Part shown: positions 12,161 to 24,281 of the stretch, piece by piece
How the letters are laid out: every line of letters begins with the position of its first letter
How positions within the stretch are numbered: position 1 is the first letter of the stretch
The notes under the pieces: model-generated
Databases searched by the model: none
The model's input: the letters and a program-made list of their open reading frames with translations, nothing else
What the model was told of the DNA's origin: nothing
NCBI GenBank assembly: GCA_028023455.1
Contig: JAQFVV010000018.1
Coordinates: 9,940,771 to 10,004,770 of the forward strand
DNA: 64,000 bases
Direction of reading: 5' to 3'
From: Epiperipatus broadwayi
Taxonomy: Eukaryota; Onychophora; Udeonychophora; Euonychophora; Peripatidae
Translations under genes and position numbers: made by a program

Positions 12161-15100
12161 GGTGGTGGTATGGTCAATTGTAAGTTGCTGACTTTTATGA
12201 AAACAGTAACTATCAGCTACATTCCATACAAATTACAAATAAAACAAATAATCCAAATAAAAATGATCTGGCTGGCTTGAAATAATAACAAAAAATTAAA
12301 AAGGTAAAAATGAAACTTAATTTTTATTTGGATTTTTACTGTGTAATAGTTTTTTTTACTTTTTACCAATTGCCACTTGGTATGGACAAAGTAATTTGGC
12401 AGCCAGATGTAGATGGATAATGCAAAATCACTAAACTCTCTCTTAGATTTTTGCTCCATTATAAATGACCCAAGGTTTAAATGAAGAATGTAAGTAGGAC
12501 TATTTTTACTTTTTTAAAAACCAAAAATAAAAATAAAAATATTGAAACAATTTAAATGAAACTTTAAGTTTTATGTTTATATTTCTTTTTCAAATAAAAT
12601 CATTTTAATAATATCAATGAAGAACACAAAGTTTATTTTTAAATTAATTTCTAGTGGTAAAAAAACTAAGTATTTAAATGTGTGGAAAAATGTTTCATTT
12701 TTAATTATTTACAAATCTGCATTTTAGATACTTAAGTATGTTAAATCTTAAATTTATTGACTAGTTAGTTATTCCACTACTATTTCATAACATAGATGCA
12801 ATGTTTAAAGAAATAAACATAAAATAGAATGTAAATAGATAAGTACATTGGCATCTGATAAACAGCTTTAAAATTTTTTAACCCCCCCCCCCCCAATAAG
12901 TAAATAAATGAAATTAGATTTTTAAAAATATATTACCCCTCCCCCCACACACACTTTTTTTTTTCTTTAAAACCAAACTAATAAAAATAACACACCACCA
13001 CCACCTTACTCTTACAATGTTTTAAATTTGTCATATGATCATTTCATGAATGTAACTCTTTTATGTTCAATAAATACAACTATTATGGTTCAACTTATTT
13101 TCAAATAATGGACTTGTCTAGATTAGTCTTATCTTGAATGGATTCAGTATTTACTGCTACTGACCAATAAATATATAAATAAAATATAACAAATGACATG
13201 AAACAGGCCAATAGGAAAGATGCTCAGTGAATCCAATTGCTCCCATTAAAAAGAGAAAGTTAGCTATAAATTAACAGACCATTTGGAAATAGGGTCAAGC
13301 AACAATGGATATTACACTAATTACCCTATATTTGATTGCAAAAGTGGTGAGACATGGTTCAACTGGAAGCTGCTAGACACTAAGGCAAAACTGTCATGGT
13401 ATCACTGAAAGTATCACCTTACCTGGTCATGAGCTGAGCTGCCATGGTATAGCTGAAAGTGTTAGGTGTACCTAGAAGGGCACTTGAAATCTCTTGGCTC
13501 AACAGTTATATGACAACTAAACATTATACCTAATTAATAGTACAATATATCAGATGTTTATGTAAATATATATATTGTATTTATGTTCTTAATACAATAT
13601 TTAAGTATTGTGCCAGTCTGTGCTTATTATGATCACATATAAACATAGCAATAACCTAATTAAATTCCTATCTAACCATCAGATTATTCTGAAAGTAATA
13701 TAAAAAGAAATAATTATCAATATATATGTTTTTCAAAAGCCTTAATTTTTTTTTATTTGCAAATACTAATATTTGAATACAAGTATAATTTATATACTTG
13801 AAGATTAGATGTATTTATAGGGGAGTTTGTTGCCTATATTTAATTATAATTATTTTTGTTATTTTATAAATTAATTGGTAATGTATGTGGAAAAAGGTTT
13901 TGGTCGATAGAAAAGAAATTAAAGCCTGCCCGAAATTTAATAATTATTATTGCCCGATCTTTCTGATACTGATGTTTTTAAAATGATTATAATGATATAT
14001 AAATATGTAATCTTAATATTCATCAACTGAGATTGTCTTAAATAAACCATTTTGTTATTTAGCTTTAGTTGTTTACACCATTCTTCACTCATTGGTCTTA
14101 TTTCAAATGACTACATGAACAATTCATTATAGATCCTGAAAAATCATGTTCTGAGCTGACAGAATATGTTGGAATAGTACTAGTGAAAATTGGGATAGTT
14201 TGCCAAAGAGTACAGTATTCAATTATTCTTTTTGAAAAGAACATGGTATACTAAATTAGGAGATAGCTAGTTCAAGCCTTATCCATAAAAAAAAAAATTA
14301 TTAAGCGTGGCCTTTTAAGATGATTTGATGCATAATGTTTGGAAATATATCCTGGGTATCTTATATAAAGCAATTATATGAGATATGGTTTGATCATCAT
14401 CATCAATCTCAATTATACCCAGGAAAACTTATGATTTAATTAATGTTTGTCATCAGGTGATCTAAAGATGATTTAGTTACATGTTGAGTGTATTCATTTG
14501 CGTATATGTATATAGACGAATCATCAGAAAAAATACCAGCAGATTTGTAGTATAATAGAAATATTTTTTTTTCTTTGTGAATACATAATTAATTAAATAA
14601 CTAATTGGTTTATGATCAGCAGGTGGTCATATGACATTTGAAAATCATAAATGTCAGATGGAGCTTCCATGAAAAACTTCAAATCTGTCACTAAGACTGT
14701 ATTAAACAGATCAGAGCATTTATTATATCAAAATATAAAAATATTAATTTTGTATAATTTTTTTAGATGAAATAAGCATATCATTATAATAAAACAAATT
14801 CAAGAAATTGGGAATTTATTTTTTCTTTAAAGTTATTGTATTTTATATATTACAACTTTTATAATTTAGGAAAGTGTGAACTTGCAAATTAAACAAACAA
14901 ATACAATTATATTCTTAATCGTGCATTTTTATGTAAACATGTACCATACATAATCATCATTACAACATTATAATAACTATTACTTATAAAAAAAAAAAAA
15001 AATTCACAACAGCCATTGAATTTTGTAACTACACATCCATCAGCATTCTTTACTATCCAAACATACCCTAAAATAAAGTCTGGTGCTGACTATTTGAATA

Positions 15101-16474
15101 TAGCATGAGATTTTATAATATAGATGACTGGACTACAATAAATAATGAAATGTAGCTCCTAATGTTTTGTTTAATATTTGTTTCAGCTGCATGTGGATAC
15201 TTTAAAACAGTGGGAAATTTATAAAAAAAAAAGCAGTATTTTTAATTCAGCAAAGCATTGCCAGTGGATTAACAGTTTTATATCTCTATATACTATTGCT
15301 AATACCATTTGTTTAGTAGGTTAGAATTTGATCTTAGGTAGTAAATTAAGTGATCTTCACAATGTGCCAAATAGTTCTTTCTTCAATTCTAAAATTAGGT
15401 AATTTTATTCAGAAATTATTCAACACACACACACACAATATATATAAATAAAATTTCTCCAAATAGTAAAATTCCAGTTAGCCAGCCATATGTTAATCAG
15501 TAACTTATTCAGTGATTAATTAATAAATGGGTTTCTAGTTATTCTTGGTTACAGATTAAAAAAACAACACTAAAATTTTCACCAAATAGTTTAAGATTCT
15601 TTTGAAAGTATAATGGAAAAGATTGTGCTCTATGATCATCTAATTTCATTCCATCATACTTCATAAACCCGACTATATCTGAATAAGATTCTGAATGAAA
15701 GTATAAAAAGGGAAGGTGTGTGTCTATTTTAAAATAAAATTTCATTTGTTTTCCTTTACATTTTCAACATTTTGCATGCATTAGCAATAAACACTACTCT
15801 ATATATTTTGAATTTTGGTTTTTATTTTAAATGAATTAACAAATTCTAAATCTAGTTCTCTACAGTTGTATAATTGTTTTACTAAAAGGATAAAGTGCAA
15901 GTAGTATAATAAATATATAAAATAGAAAGAATTCTTAATAAAATGAATTTTATTTTATTTTTTGAAGAACCAAATAAATAAAAATATTAAGTATGATGTA
16001 ATAATAAAAGATATTACATACTGCAAGTAAGACTTATGGCTAAAAAATCTAGCGATAAGTAACAAATAAAACTAATCTCATTTTTATAATACTTGCTACA
16101 TGTGCAAACTAACAAAATTATAATCTGATTTTATGTCTAAGATGACATTGTATGATTATATGGTTATCATCATTCTTAACTAACATTTGACTTTTATAAT
16201 TTGATTTTAATTTGACATTGTCATTTGTTAAGAGAATTAACACATGCACATTTATTAAACTTCTTGGAATAATGTGCTAAAACAAAAAATACAAGTAAAT
16301 AGCAAATATTATAACTTATACATTAATTAAATAGTATAGCATTATAAAAATTATAAGTATCCAGAAAGGCTTTAAATCCAAATTGCCTTTTATTTAAAAA
16401 CTCAATTATTTAATTTTAATATTCTATATGTTAAAAACATATATCAAATCTTTAAAAAAATTATTCCTCCTATA
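12161..16474. other. Anonymous AT-rich region, no gene seen
   Basis: Holds homopolymers (poly-C near 12883), a (CA)n run near 15423 and an imperfect internal repeat near 13394 and 13442 (CATGGTAT...CTGAAAGT). Short frames such as 12217-12459 and 15539-15745 (minus) resemble no known protein. Confidence 0.45.
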
Positions 16475-16665
16475 CACTCACTTTTCAATGTTTTATTTAA
16501 CTCCCCTATAAGTTTTGACTGCCTAGCAGTATTACTCAGATCTCTTGATTAATTGAGAATATTATTCAAAAGATTAGAGGAAGATTGCTAGGCAGTCAAA
16601 ACTATTATAGGGAAATTAAATAAAGCATACATAATAGAAAAGTAGTTTTTTAAAAAATTATCTAA
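16475..16665. repeat. Imperfect inverted repeat (foldback), arms about 70 bp
   Basis: The left arm (about 16475-16545) holds AGTTTTGACTGCCTAGCA. The right arm (about 16580-16660) holds the reverse complement, TGCTAGGCAGTCAAAACT, plus matching flanks of the type CCCTATA and TTTATTTAA. The GCTAG..CAGTC.AAACT core also resembles the 3' hairpin of the insertion at 11795-11845, so the two may be related repeats. Confidence 0.75.
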
Positions 16666-16705
16666 AATTATAGTTTGTTTTTATATATTATTATATTAAA
16701 GCAAA

Positions 16706-16713
16706 GCATATGA
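16706..16713. repeat. Candidate left 8-bp target duplication of hAT element
   Basis: GCATATGA precedes CAGGGGTC. The sequence at 18935-18942 reads GCATATCA, 7 of 8 matching. Confidence 0.5.
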
Positions 16714-17058
16714 CAGGGGTCAGCAACCTTTTAGTGGTGTTGTGCCGAATCTATTACAATATTATTCCGTGTGCAGACATAATTCTACCAATCTTATTAT
16801 ATATAGTGTAAAAACTGAGCCAGTTATAACAGGCTTCAAAATTATATATTATAGACTTTTAAAGCCCATTATAACCGGATCTTATATTACTGGTCATTAA
16901 GTATTTTAAAATACATAGGATTATATGTGAAAAGTATGTTTTGTTAAATTACATTGCATTTAAAAGACATGCTTAAAATTTCCTTTGGCATGGAGAAAAT
17001 TCATCTTGTTTGGTGCTTAAAAAAATGTGTATTGTTTACAAAATTGCCGATTAATGTA

Positions 17059-18187
17059 AACCTGGGTCTCTTTTTATGCGGTAGATAGGTTCCACAGAAA
17101 ACCCGCATTAAAAAAATTACACAAAACTAGACTTAACTTACCTTGAAAAATGTGGGATACATTCCGTAATTTTCAATAATCGCATAAAACCAAAGCAACA
17201 AGATAAAATTATTTTATAATTCGCATAAAAAAATAAGGAAATAAAGTATGACTAATAAAAAATTTCAAATATTTGAAAAAAATTGATACAAGACAAACTT
17301 TTTTTATTAACTATTTAATTTTATTCAAAACAATATGTTTTTATGTGTAATTTATTTTACATTTTTCTATACATATTTTAATCATTATCGCTATTTGACA
17401 ATATTCTGGTTCGTTTGTGAACTGTTAAGAAATCAGATTCATAACAAGAGAAAATACAATTAGTCAACTACAGTCTCGTACTGTGTTAATAGTTTTCTGT
17501 CGACAATGTATTCGGTAATTAAACTTTGAGACGATGATTTTACTAATTGTTAATGAAGCTCACAATATTCAGATTGCTCCACGAATGTGTTAATAATGAC
17601 TAACGGTTAAATTTTCTTTTATACACATATATACATGGAGACACTTTAGACAGAAAAAAGTTACAAGTAAAAATATTTAAGAACTTTTAAAGATACATTC
17701 TTTTTAAGTAGAAATTAAGAGTTCTTAAATATTTTTACTTGTAACTTTTTTCTGTCTAGTGTCTCCATGTATATATGTGTATAAAAGAAAATATAAACAA
17801 ACATACATAACACAGACATATAACTATTTAGCTCACATTGAAATTTAAGAGCTTGTTCATAATTCATGTCATTAACAAGAAAATGATTTTCCAATTGATT
17901 AGCAAGTTAAGACTTTCTCGAATCATTTTTGCTATGAAACGAACAGGTTCCACTTGTTTCATTATCTTTTTTCTAAATTTTCTACAGTATCTAAATTTAT
18001 TGCCAAACCTTTTTCCAACAGGTATTTAAAGTATGTAAAATTTAATGTGTGTTTATAAAATAGGAAAATCCAGATTTTAAGTGAAATATGAACTTCTTTA
18101 TCACATAAAAGAAAACTGCATAAAAAGATATTAAGAAGAAACATGAATCGCATAACTTCAAAATCGCATTAAAAGGAGACCCAGAAG
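17059..18187. mobile_element. TIR element nested in the hAT element (TA-flanked)
   Basis: The ends share CTGGGTCTC in inverted orientation: CCTGGGTCTCTTTTTATGCG on the left, and the complement of AATCGCATTAAAAGGAGACC on the right. TA dinucleotides sit outside both ends, consistent with a TA target. Subterminal palindromes (ATGCGG...CCGCATT) follow. No transposase frame is recognisable; the minus-strand frame at 17962-18153 is unknown. Confidence 0.6.
17611..17792. repeat. Long inverted repeat (foldback) nested inside the TIR element
   Basis: Arms of about 77 bp (17611-17688 and 17716-17792) contain TATACACATATATACATGGA and its complement. They differ by a 2-base indel (ACACTTTAGAC versus ACACTAGAC) and a few changes. 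The loop is about 27 nt. This is the third level of nesting here. Confidence 0.85.
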
Positions 18188-18942
18188 TATAGTAATTCAG
18201 AATAGGCAAAGCACCTTTAACTTCAATTGTTTAATTTAATAAGCTGATTAATGAAATCTAACAAAATAAAACAAATACGAAAATCATTTTTGTGATATAA
18301 AAAATCAATTCAAAATTGGAAGATTTTCATATATTCTTCTTTTCTTTAAAATTATGGACTTTTGGAATTTTTTTCTATGAGAAATTTATTTTAATTACAC
18401 GATATTTAAAAAAAACAAAACAATGACTTTAAACTTCTTTGCGATCCGAACAATATTATCAAGTTTTATGTATTTGCAAACTTTATTTACAAATTAACCA
18501 GACTATCACTAACTATGAACTTTTTTCCCCCAGTAAACGTGCCAAAACTTAAAATGTATTATTATATAATTATGAATAGAAGTTTTTCAAATGAATTAAT
18601 CAATATATTCTGCCTAAATATAAATTTACTCTAAACACCCAGTAACATATAAAAGTATCAATGGTCAAGTGACAATCAAAAAAAAAATTCAAGGCAAAAT
18701 TAATCCTCCTTACCTTTATTGAAAATAACAAAGATCGAATGAACATTTATTGTACAAAATAATTAGTAAATTAAACTGAATCATGATTTCCATTTACTTG
18801 TGAATCACATATGCGAACAAAATGTAGGTGATGGTGCAAAGTGTGTGCTGAAATGAAATATATTTTTTTACTATTTCAATTCAATCAGTGCCATTGCTAA
18901 TCATTGTGTGCCACCACTGTTATACAATATACATGCATATCA

Positions 18943-20999
18943 ATACCATCAAAAATAGAAATAAAAAAAATCCATTATGTTAATTTATTTTTCAAATAAA
19001 TTTATAATAAAGTAATTAATATAAATATCAATATACAGTGATAATAAAAAATATATATACTTATAATTATATAAATAAGTCTTCATTACCTGTTTTAACA
19101 ATTAATGTATTATTGTATACAGAACAATAGATGTTCTGTATGCAATAATATATTAATGGTTAAAACAGATAACATGTAACATTCCAAAGGATATGAAATT
19201 ATGTGCCACAAAAAGCTTTTTTGTATAATAATAAATATATGTTTTTTGCAATTGCTATTATATAGCGATATTTATATTATTTTATTATATATATCAATAT
19301 CTATTTTCATTAAAGTTTACAATTAAACTTTCACAAGATTTTCAAAAATTGCAATATTTTTCTTTATTTAATTATTAACAAGGCCAAATATAATAAATAT
19401 CTATACCAAAAAACTATTTATTACAGAACTTATTCTTTTTAATTTAGCATGTTTAATCTTTTATATTAAAAGTGAAACATTATTGATTTGTCTTTGAAGT
19501 CATAAAAAAAAAAAAGTAACAAATTTTAATTAGGGCTATGATTCAGTGCTTTATTATTTAAAAGTTAAATAAAATAGCAATACATATAAATAATTCTATT
19601 CTTTACATAGTTATTTAATAAAAAAAACACAAAACAAGCTAAATTACATAAATCAAAGTTAAATAATTGAATTTTAATTGTAAACAGTAATTCAAATACT
19701 TTTTTTTTTTTCATCTAAATTACTGTAATATGCCATTAATACATTTATTTTTGTCTATCACTGTTTAGTGAAATTAAAGCATATGGTCTATTTAAAAGAT
19801 CTATAATGGCTCAATCATATAATGGATTTGCACATGGCAAATCATTAATTATGTCTTCTATTTCATAAAGCAAACAAGTGGAAAAATCAAAGGTGATCCC
19901 GATCCTATTGATGAGTCTTCAGTAGCATCAAGGAAGATTAAATTCAACTGTTTTTAATGTGGGCAGGAAAATAAATTGGAAATTTGTATAAAATTCCACC
20001 TCTCATATCATAATTCTTTTGTTTGGAAGTTTTTTATTAAAATGCTAGATCATGATTGTTTTACTTAATAATCCCTTTCAAATTGTTTTTTTTGTAAGCA
20101 ATTCTCTCCTAATACAGGAGAGTTGATTGGATAGTTAACTATTACTAGAATGCAATTTCAGTTCCTCAGTAATATTTCTCATATTTGGTGAATCTTTTTT
20201 ATCTAAAAAGATGCATAGTACGCAGTTGTAGAACATGAGTGCTATTTATAAAGTCTGTCTAACACCCCTAATAAATTAAATTATAGACCAAAATCGCTTC
20301 CATTTTAACATGCAAATCCATGCCATGGTTCAGTCAATATTTTCAATTCATGAGATGTTTTCTTGTTATATAAATTAAAGATTGGATATAAGTAAGTATC
20401 TTGAAGCAATAAAACTACGTTTTAATATTCTCATTGACTTTTTTTCCTCTTAAGATTTTTTTTTTTTTACACAATCCATTAGCATGTATTCTGAAAGGCC
20501 ACTGATGAAATTATTAAATAAGGGAGGCAAAAGATATATAAAAATGTTTTTATATAATTGCATTTGCTATGATTGCTTAGACTTTTAAACTTTTTTATTA
20601 GAAAGCTTCCTATGTACAAACATTTTTGTTTTTATCAGTTTTCTGTCAAAAAATTAAATACATCTAATTCTCTTTTTACATATTGGATTTGTTCCCAAAA
20701 AGATGTGTAAAAAAAAATTGTCTAAAAAAATATACTGTGTATATGGAAAATAAGGAGATGAGTTCCACCAAAGAAATTGATGAAAATACATAAATCATAT
20801 GTAAAATTTTGGCGGAATCTTATATTTTTTGTGTGCAATGAAATTTTATTTCATAAACATTGCACACATAGATAAAAATGATTAAAGAAACATAAATTTC
20901 ATTTGAAAAATAAAAAAATGTAAAAATCAATAAGGTAGAAATTGTAATTTATTATACAAAGCAAGATTTTATTCAGTCACTTTCTGACAATAAATGTAT
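18943..20999. other. Anonymous AT-rich region, no gene recognised
   Basis: Apart from the hairpin at 19088-19170 and a short one near 20833-20866 (TGTGTGCAATG...CATTGCACACA), I see only AT-rich sequence. A short coding-like stretch near 19880-19945 (KGDPDPIDESSVASRK) may be an old transposon fragment. Confidence 0.4.
19088..19170. repeat. Compact hairpin with 39-nt arms (miRNA-precursor-like or mini-MITE)
   Basis: Arms 19088-19126 and 19132-19170 pair over 39 positions with a 5-nt loop. The differences between the arms are mostly of a kind that leaves G-U wobble in RNA. The core is ATACAGAACA...TGTTCTGTAT. The length and near-perfect pairing fit a pre-miRNA, but also a tiny MITE flanked by TTA/TAA. 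Confidence 0.7.
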
Positions 21000-22430
21000 A
21001 AGTCTGCGAATGATAGGAATACTGTTGCTACCACTAAAACTTGCAACATCACTGCTAACATTAACAATGCTTTGGTCATCAAGTTCTTCTTCCATTGATG
21101 AAACTCTCTGTAAACTCCTGAAAAATACTAGCAGTAATGCTGATGTTACAGTTTTATGAATGAATTCACTAATTAATGGCTTGGTTCATATAGTGGCTAG
21201 TTCTTTATGTAGTTCTCTATAAAATGATAGTGATTTCAGATCTCGTTGAAACCATGACGCTTATTCCTCATTTGGATAACACTTGACAAAATGATTGCCT
21301 AAAGGGTTAGCAAGATCAAGATCTTTAATTAAATTAGCATTTAACACTGAATCATCATCTTCATTATCACTGTCTTCTTTAGGATCAGGAGTTTTAAGAA
21401 CAATCTATGATTTCTTCCTAATTAAAGCTTTATCAACTAACAATTCATCAATATCTTCAGATGATATATCATCGACTTCTCGTATATCATCAAATTCTTC
21501 TCTACCAATTAAATGGCCCATTATTATGATGTTGAGAAATTCAGAGACAACAGGACATACTCTGATCAAATAGCTTTTCAACATCCATTCAAAGTTGAAG
21601 ATCTTCATTCACACAATCTATAATTGAAAATTTATTCCACACATCCATGACCATGTTTTATCATTCAGTTTATCCAAAACATAAGAAATTTCATTTTATA
21701 TAATAAGTTTTAAATGTTGCGATAATTCTTGGTTTAATGATTGAATTAAGGACATGGTATCAGGCAGTGAAAACAAAATTGTACATTTGGGTGTTCCAAG
21801 ATCAGATGGTAATGGGCAATAGAACTTTAAATTCTAGACCTTTGGCATACTGCCCAACTTCCAAAACATTTGTTGAACCATCCAGTAAAAATTTCAGTGG
21901 TGACTAAAGCCTTTTTATTTGCTATCCAATGAACTGGCAATTTATTCAAATCTACACCTTTCATTGAACATGGTCTTTGGGCTTGAATAACAAGCAGACT
22001 TCAATATGTGATCTCCTGAAGCCTTGGAGCAGAATACCAGGGTGACATGATCTTTTGCTACTTTGAAATCACCAGCAGTTTTCTGCGATTTTGCTACGTA
22101 GGTTCTAACTAGCATTCTCTTACCAAAAAAGACCACTTTCAACAACATTCCAAACTTGATCAGGAGTGTATAATTTTAGCTATTTTTTTTTAAATTTCTT
22201 TGGCAGCTGTTATGATTATCATTTGAATTTTTCTAATGAAGAGCATTTTGCTAAGTAATTAATGGAATTCCTGCATTTAAGAATTTTAGAAATTTTTAGA
22301 AGATTAATTTTCAAAACAGAATTATCACAAAGATAATGCCAGTTTTTAATGGGAATTGGTAAAGATTTTTGTTCATTATAACTTTTTCCTGGCTTAAACC
22401 AGTCTGTTCTATAGTTAGATGATTCTCAAC
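21000..22430 (-). pseudogene. pogo/Tigger-type transposase remnant
   Basis: Read on the minus strand, 22148-21942 gives a frame with VFFGKRMLVRTYVAKSQKT, then KDHVTLVFCSKASGDH. These are the counterparts of the Tigger catalytic-domain segments around the first Asp (F..R..S.T...K...G.K..KDR.T.L...NASG). Downstream, near 21945-21890, follows LPVHWIANKKALVTTEIFTG and then WFNKCF, again diagnostic of Tigger. HPNVQF near 21790 matches the box before the PPNTTS/PLD part. The C-terminal tail (21608-21295) is acidic (FDDIREVDDISSEDIDE). Many stops and frameshifts interrupt the frame; the N-terminal CENP-B-like HTH region (22150-22430) is barely recognisable. The family cuts and pastes at TA sites; this copy is inactive. 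Confidence 0.8.
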
Positions 22431-22800
22431 AAATGACAAAATTCTTGTTAATATTATTGTTTCAAACATCTTACAGAGAACTCATAAACATGATATTAAG
22501 TAATAAATTTTTGAACTATTGATAGGATTACCCGGTTTTAAGACTTCTGTACTTTTGTTATTATACCATATAATATATTGGTGGAATAGTTTCTATAGTA
22601 AAAATAATGCTGCCAATTTTTTTTAGAAATTCTGTAATTATTTGATCTGTTCCTGAGAGCTTTTCCTAGTTTAAGATATGAATAAGTTCAAATAGAATAT
22701 GACTGATGCAAAAGTTCTAAAATTGAATTTTATAACTTAGTTTGTCATTATTTGTAATTTCTTACTTTATAAACTCATATACATTATATATGCTATCTGA
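22431..22800. other. Spacer without recognised gene
   Basis: AT-rich sequence between the Tigger remnant and the LINE 3' end. It may include the Tigger 5' end, but no terminal repeat could be identified. Confidence 0.3.
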
Positions 22801-23460
22801 TGTGATGTGCCGTGACTTCTCCTTAAACGGGTCAGGAATCTCTCAGCAACTATGCCCAAAGAAACCTGTTAGCCACTTTACCTTCCCCTTCCATTCCCCA
22901 CCCTAAGCTTTCCCATAATCTGCTCCATCCCATTTCCACAACATAATCTTTGTCAACTCTATGGCCTTTATATCTAAATCCCCCTTATCTTTTCCCAAAC
23001 CCAGCATAAAAACCAATAACCCCCTTTCTGTATAATCACTTTGTTCATATTTATTCTCCCATGACTTCATTATTGTATCCTTTCTGCTTTCAAGCATTTA
23101 CATTCAATCAACAAATGCCTAATATTTTCTATATCTTCCTTACACAATTTGCAGACTAAATCACCCATATTTTTCCATTTACATGTATATTCTTTTGTTG
23201 CTAAAGATCCCGTTCGAGCCTTAAACAATAAGCTACTTTCCTTACTATTATCATAAATTAATTCGCATCCAATGTTCCGTTTACTTCTATATGTATATTT
23301 AAACTCTTTTTACTCTCCATACTAGTTCTCCATCTCTCCAACTCCCTATCTGACCAGAAAGGAAAAGGGTGGCGGCACTTTGTATAATTAAAAAAATAAA
23401 TATTTAAAAGATTTGACACTATCAATAGTAATTTGCTAATACTATCCATTCTTAATACAA
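22801..23460 (-). pseudogene. LINE 3' coding end with C-terminal zinc knuckle
   Basis: On the minus strand 23460-23100 reads CRHPFPFWSDRELERWRTSM, then LLFKARTGSLATKEYTCKWK and LVCKLCKEDIENIRHLLIEC. The last segment is a C-x2-C-x8-H-x4-C knuckle (23153-23100), typical of the end of non-LTR retrotransposon ORF2 and used in RNA binding. The frame stops after AERIQ and then continues decayed to about 22805 (for example WFLCWVWEK). Several frames are needed, so this is a truncated, dead copy. Its RT domain is not in the window, and it is unlike the two other LINEs. Confidence 0.78.
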
Positions 23461-24240
23461 TTTATTCCAGCATTTCAAATTTTAGAGTTATATCAAAATT
23501 AATAGCAATTAATCCTGACTTTTAGAAAATGTTTAAAACGCAAGTATGCCCTACGAATATTTCTAAATAGGAAGATATCTTTTTTTTTTTTTGTCATCAT
23601 ACATTTATATACTGTATATATATGTTTATACGTACTCCCATAGTTTTTTGTACTCTATTTAATAAGACTATTTTTATTAGTATTACCATATATTTACTTT
23701 TACAACGCCATCTGTTCCTTCTTTTATATATCTATATACCTACACGTGTCTGCGAGGTCATAGTTGGCACTAACATAAGAGTATATTTACATAAATCTTA
23801 TTACATTAATGTGCGATTATACATTCAGTATATAGTTAAGAATATAGAGAATTTTCAGTAATTTAAAATTTCGCTGTCGAGAAATTAAATACAAATTTAA
23901 TACTGCATTTACTTACTTCAAACTGTACAATGACTTTCTATAGAACCAAATTAAAAAGAATAATCTAATTCTAAAAAGTATAGCTAACATTTACTTACAA
24001 CAGATAATTTAAGATAATACTTCAGAAGAAAACAAAAATAATTAAAAATATATACAATATATATAAATGAAAGAATTTAACGTCATCCATTTTTTCAAGT
24101 CACAGTATGTTAATTTGCAAAATTTACTTCATCTTAAAAATGCTTGGGTCAATTTAAACGAAATGTAATAGTCAAGCTACCTGATTTTTTTAATTTACAC
24201 AAATACTATGAAAAATTGTGATTTACAAAAAATATGGAAA
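23461..24240. other. AT-rich region, no gene recognised; possible intron
   Basis: No repeat or coding frame recognised. If the candidate exon at 24247-24281 is real, this is the start of its first intron on the minus strand. Confidence 0.35.
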
Positions 24241-24246
24241 TCTTAC

Positions 24247-24281
24247 CATCCCCGTTTTTTCAATAGCTCATCGGCCGCCAT
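24247..24281 (-). CDS. Candidate host first coding exon (MAADELLKKRG...)
   Basis: On the minus strand an ATG in good context (AAAATGG) opens the frame MAADELLKKRG, which runs directly into a strong splice-donor match (GATG|GTAAGA) at 24247/24246. GC content jumps here (GGCGGCCGATGAG, ACGGGGATGG) in an otherwise AT-rich stretch free of recognised transposons. Without splicing the frame stops at once (TGG TAA), so it only makes sense as an exon ending in phase 2. The gene cannot be named from 11 residues. The following exons would be at lower coordinates or beyond the window, across introns full of transposons. It could be chance; transcript evidence is absent. Confidence 0.4.

Larger units (their letters stand above)
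16714..18934. mobile_element. hAT-type DNA transposon remnant, internally invaded
   Basis: The left end CAGGGGTCAGCAACCTTTT, followed by AGTGG and GTGCCG, is a classic animal hAT terminus. The right end is decayed, but TGTGCCACCACT near 18908 mirrors the AGTGGTG...GCC part of the left end. The candidate duplication (GCATATGA/GCATATCA) supports a boundary at 18934. No transposase is visible. About half of the element is a second transposon (17059-18187). Confidence 0.68.

Noticed and set aside
21295-21573. 92-residue plus-strand frame, S-rich
   Set aside because: It is the antisense shadow of the acidic C-terminal region of the Tigger transposase on the minus strand.
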